Source: an uncultured Sulfitobacter sp.
GTDB taxonomy: Bacteria; Pseudomonadota; Alphaproteobacteria; Rhodobacterales; Rhodobacteraceae
DNA: 64,000 nucleotides
NCBI GenBank assembly: GCA_947492925.1
Contig: CANLOQ010000001.1
Coordinates: 496,001 to 560,000, forward strand
Direction: 5' to 3'
How positions within the stretch are numbered: the stretch's first letter is position 1; every line of letters starts with the position of its first letter. The translations under genes were made by a program, and so were the position numbers. Positions 35,584 to 43,643 of the stretch are shown here, piece after piece. The notes beneath the pieces were generated by a model. That model ran no database searches. It was not told the origin of the DNA and saw nothing but the letters and a program-made list of their open reading frames with translations.

Positions 35584-36676
35584 GTGTGGCAAATCCTTCG
35601 GGCAAGGCAGCTTGCCAGCCTTCAAGCCCATCGTGGTTGAAATCGCGCGGGCTTAGCAATTGTATCACCCGTTCCGCGACAAGCGTTTCCCCTTCGATCA
35701 AGGACGCAGAGCACAAGGCAACCGCGACGTCAAAGCGTGGTAGTCCCAGAATCGTCCACAGCTCGATCGGGAACTTGGAGGCAAGCGTTCCGCATCCCGC
35801 GAGCGGATAGGGTGTTTCGGTCGGATGATGCTTGAGATGGACGTCATACCCCAAACGGTGGAGTTCAGTGACGATCTGGCGATAAATCCCGTGCTTTTCA
35901 TCGGTGGTGCACAAACCGATAGCATCCAGCGGTTGTGTCAGAAGAACGGCGCGGGGGGCCTCTGAGGGTTCAAGCACGGGGGGCGTCGGCACAAACAGGT
36001 GCGCTAGCGTCGTGGCCTTTTGCGGGTCAAGCCGCGCCAGCAGTCGCGCGAACGTCAGGGATGTGCCTTTGGCTCTGACGGCGTGGGGCAATTGCTCGGG
36101 ATGCGTGACCTCGATGGCGTCGACCCAGCGTTCGTCCCCCCAGACCTGTCTGAAAGGCGGCAGGCCGCAGGCCGCGCGCAACAGCGCCTTGGGCAATGGC
36201 ACGGTCAGCGTTGTGTAATTGTTCAGGCCGGATTCGCGCAGCACGACCCTATCGCAACTTGCGGATGCGGGTTTCGCGGTGAAAAGGCCCGAATGATAGA
36301 AATAACCGATGGCAAAGCGCGCGCCCTCCAGAAGCGGAAGTGGCCAGCGTGTTGCAAAACGGAAGCCGCGCGCAAGATCAAAGCCAAGGTTGCGCCGAAG
36401 CGGCCCGGACCATCGCAAACCGTCAAATCCTGCAATCTGCGCCGCGTCCGTGGAATAGAGCATGCGGATGCCGGGATATCCGTCCTGCAACCGCTGTTTG
36501 AATGCATCCGACAGCGGTGCCTCATCCTCAAGATAGATGATACGGGCACGTGCGCCGCGCCCGAGAATGTCGGCCAGTGCAAACAGAAGGTGGCGATAAT
36601 TGTTGCAAAGATGAAGCTCTTCGGCAACCTCCGGGGGACTTTGGTTCTGGGTCGCCTGACCGGCGGAACTGATCAT
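35573..36676 (-). CDS. Putative sialyl/polysialyltransferase-like protein
   Basis: A 367-residue protein resembling bacterial sialyl- and polysialyltransferases (GT38/GT52 type). An N-terminal HLCNNYRHLLFALADIL and IIYLEDEAPLSDAF are followed by LLTQPLDAIGLCTTDEKHGIYRQIV, LKHHPTETPYPLAG and FPIELWTILGLPRFDVAVALCSASL. The His-Pro pair of LKHHP and the Ser of CSAS lie where CMP-binding HP and S/T motifs occur in those families. The CMP-nonulosonate made nearby is the obvious donor. No membrane helix. Assignment is by motif order only. Confidence 0.65.
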   Translation of the reverse strand: MISSAGQATQNQSPPEVAEELHLCNNYRHLLFALADILGRGARARIIYLEDEAPLSDAFKQRLQDGYPGIRMLYSTDAAQIAGFDGLRWSGPLRRNLGFDLARGFRFATRWPLPLLEGARFAIGYFYHSGLFTAKPASASCDRVVLRESGLNNYTTLTVPLPKALLRAACGLPPFRQVWGDERWVDAIEVTHPEQLPHAVRAKGTSLTFARLLARLDPQKATTLAHLFVPTPPVLEPSEAPRAVLLTQPLDAIGLCTTDEKHGIYRQIVTELHRLGYDVHLKHHPTETPYPLAGCGTLASKFPIELWTILGLPRFDVAVALCSASLIEGETLVAERVIQLLSPRDFNHDGLEGWQAALPEGFATLTP

Positions 36677-36771
36677 AGTCGTATTCTATCCAAAACCACG
36701 TCTGTTGCGCCTAACCCGGCAAACACTTACTGGTCAACCCCAGAGCACCGCAGCCCAGTCAGGCCGATCGC

Positions 36772-37506
36772 ATGGTCACCGTTTCTATCCTTATGCCCGC
36801 GCATGATGCCGCCGATACCATCGCCGCCGCGATGCGTTCCGTTCAAGACCAGACGTTCTCCGACTGGGAGCTGATCGTGATTAACGACGCATCCAATGAC
36901 GACACCGTCGAGCGCGCGCGCCAGCAAGCCGGGTCTGATGCGCGCATCCGGATTTTGGACAATGACGGTCCGCGCGGTGCTGCCGCCGCGCGGAATGCCG
37001 GGCTGCGACGTGCGTGCGGCCGCTATGTCGCGTTTCTGGATGCCGATGACAACTGGTTGGCGGTCAAGCTAGAGCGTCAGTTGTCCCTGCTGCGCCAGAC
37101 AGGTGCACCGCTGTGTTATGCAGGGTTCATCACCCGCCGTGCAGGGCGGCCCGACAAGGTTGTCAACGTCCCGCAGAGCGTGAGCTATGAGCAGCTTTTG
37201 GCCGGGAATATCATCGGGTGTCTCACGGCGATCTACGATACCGAAGTATGCGGCAAACTGCCCATGCCCGATCTGCGCAGGCGGCATGACTATGCCCTGT
37301 GGCTTATGATCCTGAAAAAGCACGGCGCTGCCTGTGGGGTCAGCGCGCCTCTTGCTGTCCTGCGGCTGGCGTCCGGCACGTTATCGGCGAACAAATTCGC
37401 GGCAACCTATGACACTTGGCGTATGTACCGCGACGTGATCGGCTTGTCGGTTTGGTCAAGCATTCACTACCTCAGCAGACATCTGGCGCAACGGATTTTT
37501 CGCTAG
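36772..37506 (+). CDS. Glycosyltransferase family 2 protein
   Basis: A 244-residue inverting GT-A transferase: VSILMPAHDAADTI, LIVINDASNDDTVE, RNAGLRRACGRYVAFLDADD (the DxD) and DLRRRHDYALWL near the expected catalytic base. No membrane helices are evident. It is divergent from the sialyltransferase-like gene with 95 bp between them, and convergent with kpsT. The sugar added is unknown. Confidence 0.88.
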   Translation: MVTVSILMPAHDAADTIAAAMRSVQDQTFSDWELIVINDASNDDTVERARQQAGSDARIRILDNDGPRGAAAARNAGLRRACGRYVAFLDADDNWLAVKLERQLSLLRQTGAPLCYAGFITRRAGRPDKVVNVPQSVSYEQLLAGNIIGCLTAIYDTEVCGKLPMPDLRRRHDYALWLMILKKHGAACGVSAPLAVLRLASGTLSANKFAATYDTWRMYRDVIGLSVWSSIHYLSRHLAQRIFR

Positions 37507-37545
37507 AGCGCGTGCCCTGATCTTGGGCGGGCCAGACAATCAAAC

Positions 37546-38214
37546 CTAGTCTTCTTCGTTTGCGCCCATGTTCTGGTGGTGGTGATCAATCGCTTCTTCC
37601 AAATCGTCGTAATACGTGAGGTATCCGTCTTCCAACACCGCACCGGCATCACACAGTTGGCGTATCTGCGGCATCGAATGGGACACCACGAGAGCGCCGG
37701 CGTTTTTCATCCGCTCCTTGAACACGACACGGCTTTTCATCTTGAAGTTGGCATCCCCCACCGCGGTCACCTCATCCACAAGATAGGTATCGAAAGGGAT
37801 ACCGATGGACACGCCAAAAGCCAGCCGCGCTTTCATCCCGGATGAATAACTGCGCACGGGCGCATGGAAATGGGGGCCAAGCTCGGCAAAGTCCTGTACA
37901 AAGCTGATCAGGCTTTCGGTATCGACCCCATAGATACGCGCCACAAACCGGGTGTTTTGTGCGCCCGTCAGATCGCGGTGAAAGCCACCGGCAAATCCCA
38001 CCGGCCAGGACACAGTGCCGCGAATGCCAATTTCGCCGGAATCGGGTTTCACGGTGCCTCCGATCATGCCCATCAGCGTGGATTTACCCGCCCCATTGCG
38101 GCCCAGAAGGGCAACCGCCACACCGCTTGGCAGGATGACGTTGATGTTATCGGCAACAACCTTTGTACCACCGCGCGTGTGGAAGGATTTGCACAGGTTT
38201 GACAATCTAATCAC
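37546..38214 (-). CDS. Polysaccharide export ABC transporter ATPase (KpsT-like)
   Basis: The 222-residue ATPase of a capsule ABC exporter, acting with the KpsM permease encoded two genes upstream. It has the Walker A GRNGAGKST, a short spacing to the signature YSSGMKARLAFG, Walker B TYLVDEVTAVGD and the switch His in VVSHSM. Its length without a C-terminal carbohydrate-binding domain is that of KpsT, not of Wzt, which fits a phospholipid-linked group 2 capsule. It is the last gene of the kps operon; 17 bp separate it from kpsE. Confidence 0.93.
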   Translation of the reverse strand: MIRLSNLCKSFHTRGGTKVVADNINVILPSGVAVALLGRNGAGKSTLMGMIGGTVKPDSGEIGIRGTVSWPVGFAGGFHRDLTGAQNTRFVARIYGVDTESLISFVQDFAELGPHFHAPVRSYSSGMKARLAFGVSIGIPFDTYLVDEVTAVGDANFKMKSRVVFKERMKNAGALVVSHSMPQIRQLCDAGAVLEDGYLTYYDDLEEAIDHHHQNMGANEED

Positions 38215-38231
38215 GGGTCAGCTGGCCCCGC

Positions 38232-39677
38232 CTAGCGTCTGTCGTGCAGCGAGTAATAGACCAATGCCGCGATGGCCCACAAAAGAAAGCTGAAAAGACC
38301 AACCACCGCGATGATCAGAATACGCTGTGGAAATTCAGCCTTTTGCGCCAGTGTTGGGCGAATGTAGGCGGCAAGATAGCGGCTTTTGCGGTTTGCCTCG
38401 GCGCTGGCCCCGTTGAAGTTTGACAGGGTCACCGCATAAGCCTGTTCGGCAAATTCCCGTTCGACGGTCAGGCGTTCGAACTCTGCAATGGTCTTGGCAT
38501 AGCTTGTATCGCCGGGACCACCGACACCGAACTTGCGCCGCTCATCCGCAAGCCGGTCCTCGATGACCTGAATGCGCAGTTGCGCCTGTTCCAACCGGGG
38601 GTCGCCATCGCGCACCGTGCTGGTCAAAAGATCAAGCTCGATCAGCGCCTCGGCCAGCTGGGCCTGCAGCGTGTTCAAAAGACCCATCTGGCCCTGAATG
38701 TCCGCCGAAGGATCAACGATCTGGGTGGCCACTCGGAATTCTGTCAATTCCTCACGTGCGGATTTCACCTTTGTTTCGGCCAGCTCAAGATCTTCGCGGG
38801 CATAGCGGGTCGCATCCTCGCGGGCGATGGAAGACAGATCGTTGATCATCCGCGCACTTTCGTCAAAAATCGCGATAGCAATGGTGCGGGCTTCCTCGGG
38901 ACTGAAGGCCAGCACGCGCAATTCCATCAGGCCGGTGCCCGTATCATAGGATGTGCGCACCATCCGCCGCCAGAAGATCAGCAGATCCTCAATTGTGCCT
39001 GCGGGGTCGAAGGTCATGAGCGGATCAACGTCGCGGTGTTTGGAATAAAGCGCGCGCAGATCAAGCTGTGCGTCAATGGTTGATACCATTTCCTGACTTC
39101 GAATGAATTCGTAGAGGATGTCCGCGTCGCTTGACCCACCGCTGCTGAGCGTTCCGCCAAGCCCCCCCAGAATGTCAGCGGCACTCGATATTTCTTCGCT
39201 TCGGACGGTGAAGGCCACGGTCGAGGCGTATTGATCGACCGCGCGTTCATAAAGATACCACGTGGCTGCGCCGACGGGCAGCGTCACAAACAGCAGGAAG
39301 GAAAACAAAAGCCCCCAATGACGGCGGCGTGTTCTGGCTGGTGTCGCAAGCGGACGGACAACAACCTTTGTTTCCGCTGGTTTCTGTTTCGGGGCCGCGT
39401 TTGGCTTTGGTGCGGCAGGCTTCTGGGCAGCGGCTTGCGCCTGTGCGGGCTTGGCTGCCCCAGCACCTTTCGCCGGATTTGCACCCGGCGCAGCCGCTTT
39501 TGCCGCTGCAGCCGGTTTCGCCGCAGGGGCGGCAGGTGCCGGCTTGGCAGCGGTATCGGCAGGCTTGGATGCGTTAGGCCCGGCACCACCGCCCGCTGTG
39601 GGCTTGGCTGGGTTGGCCTTTTTATCGGTGGTGGGTGCCGCTGGCTTGGCACCGGGAGACGTGGTCTTGTCGTCCAT
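38232..39677 (-). CDS. Capsule export inner-membrane protein (KpsE-like) with Ala/Pro/Lys-rich N-terminus
   Basis: A protein of about 481 residues of the PCP-3/KpsE family that links the ABC exporter to the outer membrane. The first ~110 residues are a low-complexity stretch of Ala, Pro and Lys without structure. A membrane helix (LLFSFLLFVTLPVGAATWYLY) follows, then a long periplasmic part with coiled coil (EDLELAETKVKSAREEL to about 420) and a second helix (ILIIAVVGLFSFLLWAIAAL). The cytosolic Ala/Pro/Lys tail is odd for KpsE and could be a flexible tether. ATG 39677 was chosen over a GTG at 39707. Confidence 0.85.
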   Translation of the reverse strand: MDDKTTSPGAKPAAPTTDKKANPAKPTAGGGAGPNASKPADTAAKPAPAAPAAKPAAAAKAAAPGANPAKGAGAAKPAQAQAAAQKPAAPKPNAAPKQKPAETKVVVRPLATPARTRRRHWGLLFSFLLFVTLPVGAATWYLYERAVDQYASTVAFTVRSEEISSAADILGGLGGTLSSGGSSDADILYEFIRSQEMVSTIDAQLDLRALYSKHRDVDPLMTFDPAGTIEDLLIFWRRMVRTSYDTGTGLMELRVLAFSPEEARTIAIAIFDESARMINDLSSIAREDATRYAREDLELAETKVKSAREELTEFRVATQIVDPSADIQGQMGLLNTLQAQLAEALIELDLLTSTVRDGDPRLEQAQLRIQVIEDRLADERRKFGVGGPGDTSYAKTIAEFERLTVEREFAEQAYAVTLSNFNGASAEANRKSRYLAAYIRPTLAQKAEFPQRILIIAVVGLFSFLLWAIAALVYYSLHDRR

Positions 39678-39794
39678 ACCTGTATCGCTCTTTCTCCGAA
39701 CGCTCACGCCGTTCTGTGTTTATCTAACCCGCGCGGGCTGTAACTACCAGACGCGTGGCCCGGCTTTCGCCCGCAAGCGAAGGATGATGCATGC

Positions 39795-40601
39795 CTAATT
39801 CTCAAGCACACGGCGGTAGTACTTGCGCAAAAACAACAGCCCCGCCGCCGTCAGCAGCAAGGACAGCCCGAACCCGTAGAGCAGCGAGATATAGCTGCCG
39901 TGGTAGGTCACATAGAAGCCTTTGCGCACAAGACCGGTCACGTGAAAAACCGGGTTCCACCACAAGATGTCCTGTAACACCCGCGACATGTCCTCGAAGG
40001 TGAACAATACGCCCGACGCGATGAACATCGGCCGCATGGCGATTTTCCAAAGGATATCCCATATCGGGAATAATCCGCCCAGAAGACAGTTCATCAGCCC
40101 CACCCCAAAACCAAGGCAGGCCGCCATCGACAGCCCAAGCAGGATCGGCTCGATCGTGATGATGGTCGGGGTATCGACGATCAGCATGATCACCGTCATC
40201 ACAACGCAGAACACCGTCAGCAGGGTGATTGTATTTAGCAGGAACCGCGCGATGAAAATGTCCAGCCATGTGACCCGAGGATAGGCCAACATCGCGCGGG
40301 AATAGATCAGCGCCGTCGATATTTTACCCTGCATTTGGTTATACAGATCAAAGGGCAGATAGCCAGTGCTGTAAAACAGGATGAAACTTGTTCCCAAGGA
40401 CGGGCTGCGAAACAGAAAGCTGAAGGCCAGAGCCAGAATTGCAATCACGCCAATAGGTTGGGCGATGGCCCAGAAATAGCCGCCCGGTGACTGACCATAG
40501 GTTGATCCCATTTCGCGCAGCATCAGCGCCATCACCGAACGTATCGTCAGAAAACGCGGCGGCTTGAGGTTTGGATCAAGGGATTGCGCGGGGGATGTCA
40601 T
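39795..40601 (-). CDS. Capsule polysaccharide ABC transporter permease (KpsM-like)
   Basis: A 268-residue membrane protein of the ABC-2 type with six hydrophobic segments, for example AIAQPIGVIAILALAFSFLF and LLLTAAGLLFLRKYY. YGQSPGGYFWAIAQP and RSPSLGTSFILFYSTG are typical of KpsM/CtrC. It transports lipid-linked glycan across the inner membrane with KpsT. The gene lies between the lipoprotein gene and kpsE on the same strand. Confidence 0.9.
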   Translation of the reverse strand: MTSPAQSLDPNLKPPRFLTIRSVMALMLREMGSTYGQSPGGYFWAIAQPIGVIAILALAFSFLFRSPSLGTSFILFYSTGYLPFDLYNQMQGKISTALIYSRAMLAYPRVTWLDIFIARFLLNTITLLTVFCVVMTVIMLIVDTPTIITIEPILLGLSMAACLGFGVGLMNCLLGGLFPIWDILWKIAMRPMFIASGVLFTFEDMSRVLQDILWWNPVFHVTGLVRKGFYVTYHGSYISLLYGFGLSLLLTAAGLLFLRKYYRRVLEN

Positions 40602-40690
40602 GTCTCAGTTACACCGGATCGCACAGCGCAAAGTCAAGCCCGCAGGGCGACGGACCGAACATTGCACAAACAGGATCGCGGTGAGGTGGA

Positions 40691-41806
40691 TCAGTTGCTT
40701 GATACCGAATTCACGATGCCAAAGACGGAGCCGACAAGGCCAAAGACCGTGCGCACGCTGGAGACCGGGCTTTCGGTCGCATAGACAACATCTTTGGGAT
40801 TGATGTGGAATTTGCGCGCGCTGAACAGGCCGTCAGCGGTGGACAGATCCATTGTAAAGACGACACGCTCATTTGCGGGGCCGGCAACGCCATCGGTGCG
40901 CACCGCACGCGCGTGGTATTCCCGAAGTACCAGAATACCTTTGATATTGGCGCGGGTGTCGGACAACCCGCCCATCAGGGTTACCGCCTCAAGCGCGGTC
41001 AGGCTGGCACTGGGAAAGGTCACAATTTCCTCTTTGCCAGAGGCTCCAAGCGCCAGAAAATAGCTTTCGTCCTCTGCAACGACGATCTTGTCGCCACTGG
41101 CCAGAGTAGTGTCGAGCGACGGCGTTTTCAGCAGCTTATCCAGCGATATTGCGTAGGTCTTGTTCCCGCGCAGCAAACGAATTTGAGGGTTTGTGAATGT
41201 GTCCCGCGCGCCCCCGCCCAACGTCAGGGCGCTGAGCACGGTCATGTCGCGCTCAATGATGGGAAAAGAACCGGGGTTGTTCACACCGGACACCACATCA
41301 ACTGAATGGCGGGTGCCCGGCTCCGCGCTCAATTGAACCTGTGCGGAGGGCGACACCTGCGTGAAGGCTTCCTGAATTTTCTCGCGCGCGTTCGCCTCGG
41401 TCATGCCAGAGATGTTGATGGAACCAACGTAGGGCAGAAAGATGCTGCCCCGGGTGGACACCCGCGCGACCTGCAATTGCGCGACCCGTTGCTCACGCGA
41501 TGTCAGAAGGGAGTTTTCGTCGCTGTCCCAGACAGACATCGAAACCGAATCACCCGGCAGGATCACGCGGCCAATTGGCCCACGACGTTTGCCGATCCAG
41601 CTGTAGTGCGTGACGTTGCCTGTGCGCGGCCACTTACCATAGCGCGGCAGCAAATCCTTGGTCACCGGATAAACCGCCAGTTCCGCTTCTTCTTTCTCTG
41701 ACGACTTCACGATTTCGGACTGCAATGCGGCACCACGGGGCAGCGTGCAGGCTGACAACGTCAGGCTCAATATCACCAAAGCTGAACAGTAAAACGGTTT
41801 GAACAT
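40691..41806 (-). CDS. Polysaccharide export outer-membrane lipoprotein (Wza/KpsD-like)
   Basis: A 371-residue lipoprotein with signal peptide ending in the lipobox LSAC (Cys20). The periplasmic part has the polysaccharide-export domain (GRVILPGDSVSMSVWD) and SLBB-type repeats (VVSGVNNPGSFPIIERDMTVLSALTLGGG). It should form the outer-membrane channel for the glycan moved by KpsMT and KpsE. It is first in the kps operon. Start ATG 41806. Confidence 0.9.
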   Translation of the reverse strand: MFKPFYCSALVILSLTLSACTLPRGAALQSEIVKSSEKEEAELAVYPVTKDLLPRYGKWPRTGNVTHYSWIGKRRGPIGRVILPGDSVSMSVWDSDENSLLTSREQRVAQLQVARVSTRGSIFLPYVGSINISGMTEANAREKIQEAFTQVSPSAQVQLSAEPGTRHSVDVVSGVNNPGSFPIIERDMTVLSALTLGGGARDTFTNPQIRLLRGNKTYAISLDKLLKTPSLDTTLASGDKIVVAEDESYFLALGASGKEEIVTFPSASLTALEAVTLMGGLSDTRANIKGILVLREYHARAVRTDGVAGPANERVVFTMDLSTADGLFSARKFHINPKDVVYATESPVSSVRTVFGLVGSVFGIVNSVSSN

Positions 41807-42059
41807 GGGTATGTCTTCTTCTCGCCGGATCGACCTCGGCCTAAGTATTCTGCGCGGTTACGGACAAGCAACCATAAATGGGGCAATCGTCAAATATTAT
41901 GCCAGATGTGGTGCATCTGCCCTTTAAACGTGTGGAATTGGCAAATTTGGCGCATCTACGCGGGATACCGCCCGAAAGCTGCCGGATCAGGCAATAATCT
42001 GCCGGCTTAAAAGCGCCCTGTTTGGGTCTTCGGCGGGACCGGACTGAACTTCTTTTCCC
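41807..42059. other. Intergenic region upstream of the kps operon
   Basis: A 253-bp AT-richer stretch between the lipoprotein gene and the end of the epimerase gene, both on the minus strand. It contains a small inverted repeat, CAGATG-N5-CATCTG (41904-41920), and probably the kps promoter. No ORF is supported. Confidence 0.4.
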
Positions 42060-43013
42060 TCAGTCGCGCAGAAATCGCAGGCTGTGCGGCATGTGTTCGT
42101 GCGGCTGCCAGCCAAATGCGTTTTGCAGGGCATCTGGTTCAGCGCAAATCAAAGGTTCGAAAATCGCGTTCACCTGATCGGTTTTGCCGGTCGCACGCGC
42201 CGCCAGATCAAGAAACGGACGCGGCACAGAGAACAGGCGCGGTGTGCGCCCAAGAGTGCCTGCCATCATCAGCGCCAATTCGCGGGTCGATACTGCCGGA
42301 CCGTCATGCGGCTCAAATGCGGCACCGTTCGCTGCGTCCCATTGCGCGTCGGTGGCCCCGACAAGTGCCTCCATTAATGCGCACAGATTTGACACCGAGA
42401 GATAGCATCGCGGCGACGTTCCGTCGCGCACTGGCAAGGGAATGCCGCGCCGGATCAGCTTGAGCAAGAGACCAAAACTGCCCTGCGCCCCGTCGCCGTA
42501 AATGACAGGCGGGCGCAGAATAATCCGCCTGTTGGCGTCCCCGAGGGCAGCGGAAAACGCATTTTCCGCCTCGCGCTTTTCAATTGAGTACGCGCGCGCG
42601 GTGCTTTCGTCGTGGGCCATCAGCCGCACGGCAACGGAACTGAGCAGGACCGACCGTTCGACCCGGTGGCGCGCGGCACTGGCGGCGACGCGGCCCGCCA
42701 TCTGTGCAGTTTCGGTGCCCGTGGGATCGCCGCTGTGCCCCTTCATGTTCGCCGCAAGGTGGATCAGGACATCCACCCCAGCACAGGCGGCATCGGGGAT
42801 GTCATCGGTCGCCAGATCATTCACGCACCAGTCATCGGGGCGATCCGGCGTGCGGCGCACCACCCGGCGCACCCGGTGACCTGCCGCACCAAGTGCCGCG
42901 CAGAGATGACGGCCAACAAATCCATCGGCACCTGTTACCAGAATGGTTTTGGCCTGTTCCGAAATTCTATCCTCCGCCTTTTTTGCAGGCCCGGCGCGGT
43001 CGCTTTGGGCCAT
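42060..43013 (-). CDS. NAD-dependent epimerase/reductase (WbpV/WreQ-like)
   Basis: An extended SDR of about 317 residues: ILVTGADGFVGRHLCAAL (NAD), LIHLAANMKG, VLLSSVAV and the catalytic YSIEK (YxxxK), then ILRPPVIYGDGAQGSFGLLLKLI. The pattern matches 4-reductases/4-epimerases that act on UDP-4-keto-6-deoxy-GlcNAc to give UDP-QuiNAc or UDP-FucNAc. The gene follows a PglC-type transferase and a FlaA1/WbpM-type dehydratase on the same strand, which would supply the ketosugar and use the product. ATG 43013 lies one base after the previous stop. Confidence 0.85.
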   Translation of the reverse strand: MAQSDRAGPAKKAEDRISEQAKTILVTGADGFVGRHLCAALGAAGHRVRRVVRRTPDRPDDWCVNDLATDDIPDAACAGVDVLIHLAANMKGHSGDPTGTETAQMAGRVAASAARHRVERSVLLSSVAVRLMAHDESTARAYSIEKREAENAFSAALGDANRRIILRPPVIYGDGAQGSFGLLLKLIRRGIPLPVRDGTSPRCYLSVSNLCALMEALVGATDAQWDAANGAAFEPHDGPAVSTRELALMMAGTLGRTPRLFSVPRPFLDLAARATGKTDQVNAIFEPLICAEPDALQNAFGWQPHEHMPHSLRFLRD

Positions 43014-43014
43014 C

Positions 43015-43575
43015 CTAGACCCGCGGTTTGATTGCGTCACCGGACCCCTTGCCGCGCACCGTGGCCCAGATAATCCGCAGGTCGGTGCCAAGCGACTTGA
43101 TGCGCACATATTCACCGTCAATCCGGGCCAGCCTTTGCGGATCGGACATATCGACCCCCTGTATCTGGGCAAGGCCCGTGACCCCCGGCAGAATATCATA
43201 AACGCCGTGGTCCGCCCGCGCCTTGATCAACTGGGTCTGGACCGGCAGGCAGGGACGCGGCCCGACAAAGCTCATATCCCCTTTCAGCACGTTCACAATC
43301 TGTGGCAGTTCATCCAGTCCCGATCGGCGCAGAAACCTGCCGATGCGCGTGATCTGATCTGTGGATGCGTCATGCGACGCCATATCCCCAGTGCCGGCAC
43401 GCATGGTGCGAATTTTGTAGCAGTCAAAGCGCCGTTGGTGTTTGCCAACACGTTCCTGCGTGAAAATCGGAAAAGCACGGTCTTCGAGGTACACAAGGCC
43501 CAACAGAATGATCCAGACTGGCAATAGCACGATCAGTGCTCCGATGCAGAGAACAACAACAGCCAGACGTGCCAT
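43015..43575 (-). CDS. Initiating sugar-phosphate transferase (PglC-type)
   Basis: A 186-residue monotopic phosphoglycosyl transferase that moves a sugar-1-phosphate from UDP-sugar to undecaprenyl phosphate and so starts a lipid-linked glycan. One N-terminal membrane-inserted helix (VVVLCIGALIVLLPVWIILLG) is followed by FTQERVGKHQRRFDCYKIRTM, the catalytic Asp-Glu of RSGLDELPQIVNVLKGDMSFVGPRP and LPGVTGLAQIQG. The length without extra domains equals PglC/WecP small types rather than WbaP. It stands between the dehydratase and the reductase genes. Confidence 0.92.
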   Translation of the reverse strand: MARLAVVVLCIGALIVLLPVWIILLGLVYLEDRAFPIFTQERVGKHQRRFDCYKIRTMRAGTGDMASHDASTDQITRIGRFLRRSGLDELPQIVNVLKGDMSFVGPRPCLPVQTQLIKARADHGVYDILPGVTGLAQIQGVDMSDPQRLARIDGEYVRIKSLGTDLRIIWATVRGKGSGDAIKPRV

Positions 43576-43643
43576 GCAGGGAACTTTCGATTGGTGAATA
43601 ATTTAAAGGGTACACCGCGTGACACGGACGGTCACGTCACGCA

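Noticed and set aside
39340-39660. Short tandem-like repeats in DNA
   Set aside because: The repetition comes from Ala/Pro/Lys codons of the KpsE-like N-terminus; units are irregular and there are no CRISPR-type spacers.
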